In this document: piece after piece, positions 15,123 through 24,100 of the stretch
Layout of the letters: each line of letters starts with the position of its first letter
Position numbering within the stretch: position 1 is the stretch's first letter
DNA from: Paenibacillus pasadenensis DSM 19293
GTDB taxonomy: Bacteria > Bacillota > Bacilli > Paenibacillales > Paenibacillaceae
Reading direction: 5' to 3'
Length of the DNA stretch: 54,354 nucleotides
NCBI RefSeq assembly: GCF_000422485.1
Contig: NZ_KE383853.1
Span: forward strand, 601 to 54,954
Translations under genes and position numbers: made by a program
Notes under the pieces: model-generated
Database searches by the model: none
What the model was told of the DNA's origin: nothing
The model's input: only the letters and a program-made list of their open reading frames with translations

Positions 15123-18100
15123 CCCCATGCCTCCTCCGTCTCGACTTCGAAATCTTCGATGGCGCGCGCGCCATCGGCATCCGCGCACAGCTGGCGCAAG
15201 ATCTCCTCGTAATGCCGGGCCAGCCGCTCGATCGTGTCCGGCTCGAACAGGTCGGCCGCATATTCGAACGTGACCGACAGCTCGCCGTCTCTCGCCGCCG
15301 CCTCCAGCGTCAGATCGAACTTGCTGACTCCCGGATCGAACGGCAGCGGCTCCAGCGCGAGTCCGCCGGCGCGGAACTCCGGATGCTCCATGTTCTGCAG
15401 GATGAACATCGTATCGAACAGCGGGTTGCGGCCGGCCTCCGCCTGCAGCCCCAGCCGCTCGACGAGCCGCTCGAACGGATAGTCCTGACGGTCGAGCGCG
15501 TCGACGAGATCGCGCTGCACGCCGCGCATGTAGTCGCCGCTCGCCAGCTCGCCCGCCGGCCGCAGCCGCAGCGCGACCGTGTTGACGAACATGCCGATCA
15601 GCGGCTCGACGTCGGGATGGCCGCGCCCGGCGACCGGCGTGCCGACGACGATGTCCTCTTCCCCGGCGTACTTCGCCAGCAGGATGCCGTAGGCGCCGAG
15701 CAGCACGGCGAACAGCGTCGCCCCTCGCGCCGCCGCCAGCCGCTCGGCGGCCGCCGTCAGCTCCCGGCCGAGGCGCCGCTCCAGCGTCGCCCCGCGGAAG
15801 CTCGGCGCGGCCGGACGCGGCCGGTCGAGCGGCAGCTCGAGCGCCGGCGGCAGCTCCTCGTAGAGGGCAAGCCAGTACGCCTCCTTTTCGCGCATCGCTT
15901 CCGACTCGAGCCGCTCCAGCTGCCAGACGGCGAAGTCGCGGCAGCCGATCGGCGGCTCCGGCAGCTCCTCGCCGGCATAGAGGGCGCCAAGCTCGCGAAC
16001 GAGCAGCGACGTCGATACGCCGTCGGTCGCGATATGATGCAGGTCGAGCAGCAGCAGATGGCGCTCCGGACCGAGCTGCAGCAGCGCGGCTCGCGCCGGC
16101 GGCTCGCGATCGAGCGAGAACGGGCGGATGAACGCCTTCATCAGCCTCTGCACCGGCAGCCCGCCGCCGGACGCCAGCTCCTCCGCCGCGAGCCTGCCGA
16201 GCTCGGAAGCCTGCTCGAGCGCGAAGCCCGACGGCGGATGGATCTTCTGCCGGAACTCGCCGTCCTCGTAATGGAACGTCGTGCGCAGGCTCTCCTGACG
16301 CCGGGCCAGCTCCCCGAACGCCCGCTCGAGCCGCTCCGCGTCCAGAGCGCCGCGGATGTCGACCGCGAACGGCACATGGTACATCGCCGCCTCGCCGGCC
16401 ATCCACTGCATCAGGTACAAGCGGCGCTGCGCGGGGGACATCGGATATCCCTCCTCCCGCTCCGGCTGGCGCGGGATCGGCTCGAACGCCGCGGCGGACA
16501 TTCCGATCCGCTCCGCCATCGCGCTCAGCGTGGAATGCTGGAACAGCTCCCGCAGCGGGACGTCGGCTCCGAACTCGCGGGCGATGCGGCTCGCCAGCGT
16601 CGCCGCTTTGAGCGAGTGGCCGCCAAGCTCGAAAAATCCGTCCCGGCGGCCGATGCGCTCCTGGCCGAGCACGTCCCGCCACAGCCCGGCCAGCCGCCGC
16701 TCCAGCTCTCCCGCCGGCGGCTCGAACGCCGCCGCGCCGCGCGCCTGCGGCTTCGGCAGCGACTTGCGGTCGATCTTGCCGGTCGGCGTCAGCGGAATCC
16801 GCTCCAGCAGCATGAGATACGCGGGAATCATGTAGCCTGGCAGCCGCGCCGCCAAATACGTCCTCGTCCGCTCGTCCGCGCCGTCCTCCAGGCCGGGCTC
16901 CGCCACCGCATACAGGCACAGCGCCTGCTCTCCGTCCTCCTCGTCGAAGGCCGTCACGACCGCCTCGCGGATGCCGGGAGCCTCCTGCGCCAGCCGCTCC
17001 ACCTCGCCGAGCTCGACCCGATGGCCGCGGATCTTCACCTGATGGTCGCGGCGACCGGCGTAGACGAACTGGCCGCTCGCGAGCCGCCGCCCGAGGTCGC
17101 CGGTCCGGTACAGGCGCTCGCCCGGCCGATAGGGATGCTCGGCAAATGCGCCCTCGCTCCACTCCGGATGGCCGAGATAGCCGCGCCCGACGCCTTCGCC
17201 GCCGATGCAGATCTCGCCGATGACCCCTGTCGGCGCGAGCTTGAGCTTGGCGCTGAGCACGACCATGTGGGCGCCTTCGATCGGCGTTCCGATCGTAATC
17301 GCCTCGTCCGCGGCCAGCTCCGTCACCTCCTGCACGGACGTCCATACCGTCGTCTCGGTTGGCCCGTACAGGTTGAAGATGCGCGCGTCCGTCGCCGCCT
17401 TGACCCGCTGCAGCAGCGACGGCGCGAGCGGCTCGGCTCCGATCAACAGCACGGACAGCCGCCGGAACGCGGCGGTCGCGCCTTGCTGCGCCGCCCACCA
17501 CTTGAAGCGGCTCGGCGTCAGCTGCAGCACGTCGACTTCATGCCTTTCGACGAGCCGGCTCAGCGAATCGGCGTCGCCGCGCTCCTCCTCCCGGGCGAGC
17601 GCGACGCGCATGCCGAGCGTCAGCGGCAGCAGCGTCTCCACGAGGAAAATATCGAACGACACGGCGGCCATCGCCAGCACGCCCTGCCCGGCGGCGAACG
17701 GGAACCGCGCGGCGAACTGCCGCAGGAAGCTCGCCAGTCCGCGATGCTCGATCATCGCGCCCTTCGGACGGCCGGTCGAGCCGGACGTGTACAGCACATA
17801 GGCGAGATGCTCCGGCCGGCTGACCGGCTCCGGATCGCTCGCCGGCAGAAGCGCGGACGTCGCCTCCAGCTCCTCGAGCCGCCATTCCTCGGCGGCGCCG
17901 GCCGCGCGGCCGGCATAGGCGGCTTCGACGAGCGCCGGCGCCGCTCCGGCGTCCTCCAGCATCCAGCGGATCCGCTCCTCCGGATACGACGGATCGACCG
18001 CGAGGAACGCGCCGCCCGCCTTGAGCACGGCAAGCAGCGCCGCGAGCAGCCGCGGCGAGCGCGCCGCCATGACGACGACGAGCCTTTCCGGCCCGACGCC

Positions 18101-21100
18101 CTTCTCCCTCAGCGCATGGGCGAGCCGGTTCGCCCGCGCGTTCAGCTCCGCGTACGTCCACGTCTCCTCCCCGGCGTGCACGGCGGGAGCGTCCGGCCGC
18201 AGCCGGACCTGCTCCTCGAACTGCCGCATCATGCTGCACCAGCCGCTTTCCGTCCCGGCGCGCTCCGGTTCTGCCGCGCCCTCTATCTTGTTCATCGTCG
18301 CCTCTCCCTTCCGTTGACGGACCTCGCCGAGCAGCTCGCGCCGCTCCTCGCCGTCGATCAAGCCCAGCTCCTCCAGCGGCCGCGAAGCCGCGCCGGGCCG
18401 GAGCCATTCCTTCCACAGCTGCGCATAATGCCGGGCGATCCATGACGCGGTCGCGTCCGCGAACAGCTCCGTATCATATTCCAGCTGAAAATGCAGCCGC
18501 CCGTCCCGCTCCGCCGCCTCCAGCAGCAGATCGCACTTGGCCGTGCCGGCATCGAGCGGCAGCGTCTCGGCGGTCAGCCCGCCTCCCTCCAGAGCCGGCA
18601 GCTCCATGTTCTGCAGCGCGAACATGCAGTCGAACAGCGGCTGCCGTCCGTCCGCCGGCTGCGCTCCGAGCGCTTCGAGCAGCTCCTCGAACGGACGCTC
18701 CTGATGCTCCAGCGCCTCCAGCGCGTCCTGCTGCAGCGACTGCAGGAACTCGCCGAGCGGACGCTCGGCGGCCGGATAGCCGCGCAGGACGAGCGTATGG
18801 ACGAACAGGCCGACGAGCCCGTCGGCGTCCGGATGCGAGCGGCCGGCCGCCGGCGACCCGACGCGAACCTCGGCCGCTCCGCCGTAGACGGCGAGCAGCC
18901 TCATATAAGCGCCGAGCAGCGCGGTGTAGAGCGTCACGCCCTCGCCGCGCGCGAAGCCGGCGATCGCGGCGCTCGTCGCCTCGTCGAAAACGAACTCCAG
19001 CCGCCTTCCCCGTCCGGAGCGCGCAGCCGGACGCGGACGGTCGAGCGGCAGCTCGAGCGGCGGCAGCTCGCCCGCTAGCCGCTCCAGCCAGCGCCCGGGC
19101 GGCGGCTCCGCCAGCCTCCGCTCCTGCCACAGCGCATAGTCCCGGTAGCGGATCGGCAGCGGCGGCAGCTCCCGGCCGTCGTACAGCGCGAGCAGCTCCC
19201 GCAGGACGATGGGCATGGACAGCCCGTCCGTCACGAGATGGTGGAAATCCAGCAGCAGCACATGGCGGTCGGCATCGCCTTCCAGCAGCCGCGCCCGCAG
19301 CAGCGGAGGAGCATCGAGCCGGAACGGACGGAGCAGCTCCGCCATCCGCCGGCGGACCGCTTGCGCGGCAGCCGCCCCTTGCGGACCGGAGCGCAGCCCC
19401 CGCCTCTCCTCCTCGTCGAGACGGCCAAGCTCCAGCTTGAACTCCGCCTCCGGCCGGATGATCTGCCGGAACTCCTCCCGCTCGTGGACGAACGCCGTGC
19501 GCAGCGTCTCATGACGGGCGATCAGGCCGTGGAACGCGCCTTCCAGCCGCGCCGCGTCCAGCGGACCGCGGATGAGCAGCGCGAGCGGCACATGGTAGGC
19601 GGCGCTGCCGCCGCCGAGCCACTCCAGCACATAGTGCCGCCGCTGCGTCCGCGACATCGGATAATAGGGACGCTCCTCCGCGCGCGGAATCGAATGGGCC
19701 GATCCGAGCGCTCGCTCCCCGGCGCGGCCGGCCTCCGCCGCCATGCCCCGCTCCGTGCCGGCGCCCGGCAGGCTCGCGGCCTGCGGCTCGATGCCCCAGG
19801 TCGCGGCGCTGCCTCCGCTTGCCGCCGTCTCCAGCCATGCCGCCATGCCCGCGACGGTCGGATGCTCGAATACTGCCCGCAGCGGCATTTCCGTTCCGAA
19901 CGACTGGCGGATGCGGCCGGCCAGCGCGGCTGCCTTGAGCGAATGGCCGCCGAGCTCGAAAAAGCCGTCCGTGCGGCCGACCCGCTCGACTCCGAGCGTC
20001 TCCCGCCAAAGCGCGGCGATCCGCCGCTCGGTCTCGGTCGACGGAGCGGCGCTCGCGTCCGGCACGCCGCCGTGCGCCTGCGAGAGCGGCTCCGGGAGCG
20101 CCTGGCGGTCGACCTTGCCGCTGCGCGTCAGCGGGATGCGCGGCAGCTCGATCAGGAAGGAGGGCAGCATCGCCTCCGGCAGCAGCCGCTTCAGCTCGTC
20201 GCGCAGCCCGCTCGTCCCGCCCTCGCGGGAGAGCACGACATAAGCGCAGAGCTGCTTGTCTCCGTCCGGGAGGACGCGGGCGTCGACGACCGCCTCGCGC
20301 ACGCCGTCCAGCTGCAGCAGCCTCGCCTCGATCTCGGCCGGCTCGATCCGCACCCCGCGGATCTTGAGCTGCCGGTCGATGCGGCCGGCGTACATCGCCT
20401 GGCCGTCCGGAAGCCAGCGCGCCAGGTCGCCGGTCCGGTACAGCAGCCGGTCCGGCCGGCGCGGGTCGGGCACGAAGCGCTCGGCGGTCAGCTCCGGCCG
20501 GCCGAGATAGCCGAGCGCCAGATGGCTGCCGGCGATGCACAGCTCGCCGAGCGCGCCCGGCGGCACCGGCGCGTTTCCGTAGCCGAGCAGCATGATGTCG
20601 GTCTCGTGCATCGGGCCGCCGATCGGCACGATCGCCTCCGGCGGGCCGCCGGGACGGAACACATGGGCGGTCGCGCAGACGGCCGCCTCGGTCGGCCCGT
20701 AGCCGTTGACGATCGCCATGCCCGGACGCAGCGCCGCGAAGCGCTCCAGCACGCCGCTGCGGATCGGCTCGACGCCGACGAGCAGCCGGGACAGCGCCAG
20801 CTCCGCCCCGGCTGCGGCGAGCCGCTCCAGCTCGCCGGCAACGTCGCCGAGCAGCGTCGGAGGCAGATAGGCGAACGTGACGCCCTCCTCGGCGATGACC
20901 CGGGCCATGCGCGGCGGATCGAGCAGCCGGTCGTCCGGATAGAGCACGATCGCCGCCCCCGCATGCAGCGGCAGGAACAGCTCGCAGACGCTGACGTCGA
21001 AGCCGAGGCTCGTCAGGCTGAGGCAGCGGTCGTCCGGACCGACGCCGCCGAGCAGCCGGCTCATCGAGGCGGCGAAGGCGTGGAACGCCCGATGCGGGAC

Positions 21101-24100
21101 GACGACGCCCTTCGGCCGCCCGGTCGAGCCGGATGTGTAGATGACATACATCGGGTCCTCCGGCGAGAGCAGGCCGCCGTCCGCAGAGGCTTGCGGCAAG
21201 TGTTGCGGCAAGGCTTGCGGCAAGGCTTGCGGTAAGGCTTGCGGTAAGGCTTGCGGTAAGGCTTGCGGCAAAGCCTGCGGACTCGCCGATGCGGACGGGG
21301 AGAAGCGGTCCGCCGCCGGGGCTGGGCCTGCCTGATCCGCCCGGCTGCCGACGCCGCCGGCGCTCCAGCTGCTGGCTGCGCTCCTGCCGCTGGCTGCGCT
21401 CCTGCCGGCTGCGCCCGTCCCGCTGGCTGCGCTCCAGGCGCTGCCTGCATCTGCTTCCAGCAGCGCTGCGGACAGCCTCAGCTCCCTGGCTCCGGCAAGC
21501 GCCGCGCGCGCCGGCGCCTCCTCCGGCAGGTCCGTCAGCACGAGGCAGGCGCCGCTGTCCTGGAGCATGGAGGCGATCCGCTCCGGCGGCGCGGCGGGAT
21601 CGAGCGGCAGGTAGGCGGCGCCGGCTTTGAGCGCGCCGACCATCGCCGCGACCATGGCAGGCGAGCGCTCGGCGAGCACGGCGACGATCGAGCCGCGTTC
21701 CGCTCCCTCGCGCCGCAGCAGCTCAGCCACCTGCTCCGCCTGCTCGTTCAGCTCGCGATACGTGAGCGCGCCATCCTTGCCGATGACGGCAACGCCGTCG
21801 GGCCGCTCCGCCGCCCAAGCCTCGACCAGCCGCTCGGCTCTTACGGGCGGCAGCCCGAGCTCCGGCCCCCGGCCGAAGCGCTCCAGCTGCTCCCGCTCCG
21901 CGGCGGACAGCATGTCAGCCTCGCCGAGCGTCCGCTCCGGATCGGCGAGGAAGGCGCCGAGCAGGCGGACATAACGGTCGAGCAGCGTGCGCGCGGTCTG
22001 CTCGCGGAACAGCGAGACCGCGTATTCGACGACGAGCCGCAGCCCGTCCGGCCGCTCGACCGCCTGGACCATCAGGTCGTACTTGGCCGTGCCATGCTCG
22101 TAGCGTCGATGAGTATAGGAAAGTCCCTTTTCGCCGCGATCCGGGATGCGCAGGTTCTGCATGATGAACATCGTGTCGAACAGCGGGCTGCGGCTCGGAT
22201 CGCGGCGCCCGTCCATGCGGACCAGCTCCTCGAACGGCACGTCGCCGTGCGCGAACGCCTCGAGCACCGTCTCCCGCACTTCGGCGAGGAACGCCGCGAA
22301 CGTCTTGGCGGCAGCCGGCTTCGCCCGCAGCGGCAGCGTGCCGACGAACATGCCGGCCAGCCGCTCCAGCTGCGGCGACGGCCGGCCAGCGGCGGGCGTG
22401 CCGACGACGATATCCTCGGCGCCCGCATGCTTGGCCAGCAGCGCCTGATAGGCGGCCAGCAGGACGACGAACGGCGTGCAGCCGCTCGCCGCCGCGAACC
22501 GCTTGACCGCCGCCGCCAGGCCGGGCTCGAGGTCGAGCTCGAACGTCGCCCCTTTGCCGTCCTTGATCGGCGGTCGGGGAAAATCGGCGGGCAGCTCCAG
22601 CAGCGGCCAGTCGTCCGCGATCCGCTCCCGCCAGTACCGGCGCTGCCCCTCCAGCCGCTCCGAGCCGAGGGTCCGCTGCTGCCAATCGGCATAATCGCGA
22701 TAGCGCAGCGGCAGCGGCGGCAGCATGCCCCCGCCGTACAGCGTCAGCAGCTCCTCGAGCAGAATGCCCGCCGACATGCCGTCGGAGGCGATATGATGCA
22801 GGTCGAGGAACAGCAGCGGCGAATTCGAGCCGGTCGCGACGAGCGCCGCCCGCAGCAGCGGGACCTGCGAGAGCCGGAACGGCTGCGACAGCGCGCGGAG
22901 CGTCTCGTCCAGCCTTTCCGGCTCCGCCTCCAGCCGGCCGAGCCGAAACGGCGCGTCCGCATGGACGAACTGGCGGAGCTCGCCGTCGACGATCGCGAAC
23001 GAGGAGCGCAGCGGCTCATGCCTGCGGATCAAGGCGCGGATCGCCTCCTCGAGCCGGTCCGCGTCGACCTCGCCGGACAGCTGGAGCAGCTCCGGCAGGT
23101 TGTAGCTGCGGTCCTCCGGCTGCGCCTGCTGCTGCAGGTACATCTGGCGCTGCGACGAGGACACCGCGTAATGCGGCTGCTCGGCGACGAGCGGAATCGG
23201 CGCCGCGGCGCCTTCCGCAGCGCCGGCCTCCAACTGCGGCAAAGGTTCGGCCGGCAGCGGGAAGCCCGGAAGCGGCGCTTCGCCCCCTGGCGGCGATCCG
23301 AGCGTCTGCGACGGATCGGACGACGCCGACGATGGCCTCTGCGGCGATCCGGCCGTCTGCGATGGATCGGACGACGCCGACGATGGCCTCTGCGGCGATC
23401 CGGCAGCCTGCGGCGGCTCTTGCCGCGAAGAACCGTCCGGCTCCGCGCTCGCCGGCGCTTCCAGCGCCGCCGCGGCCAGGCCGCCGCTGCCGGCTTCCCG
23501 CCGCGCCGCGCGGACCGCGTCCAGCCTCGCTTGCAGCATCGCCGCGAAGTCGCCGAGCACCGGCTGCCCCAGCAGCTCGTGCACGGCCACCTCGATTCCG
23601 AGACGCTTCGACAGCCGTCCGACCGTGCGCAGCGCGAGAATCGAGTCGCCTCCGAGCTCATAGTAGCTGGAGCGCACGCTCAGCTCCCCATAGCCGAGCG
23701 CCTCGCCCCAGGCGTCGGCAGCCGCCTGCAGCGCCTCCAGGCGAGAGCTGCCTGCGATGCCGGCCTCCGCTTCTCCATCAGCCGCGGCATCTGTCAGCCG
23801 GACCGCAGCGGCGGCTTGTTCCGTCATCTCCCTCCTTTCCATTTCTCGCGCATCCTGTCTCTCATTCCATCTATCATTCCATCTATCATTCCGTCTCTCA
23901 TCCCGGCTCTCCTCCGAGCGGGCGCTCGGCGCGGGCTGCAGCCAGCAGCGGCGCAGCTCCAGCGGCGGACTCGGCAGCGGAGCCCGGCGCAGCGAGCCCG
24001 GCGGATGCAGGCGCGCCCAGCGCGGCATCCCCCCTTCGGCGTAATGCCGCGCGAGCTCGGCCGCCTCCTCGGCGTCGACAGCGGAGCCGGACGAGCGCCG

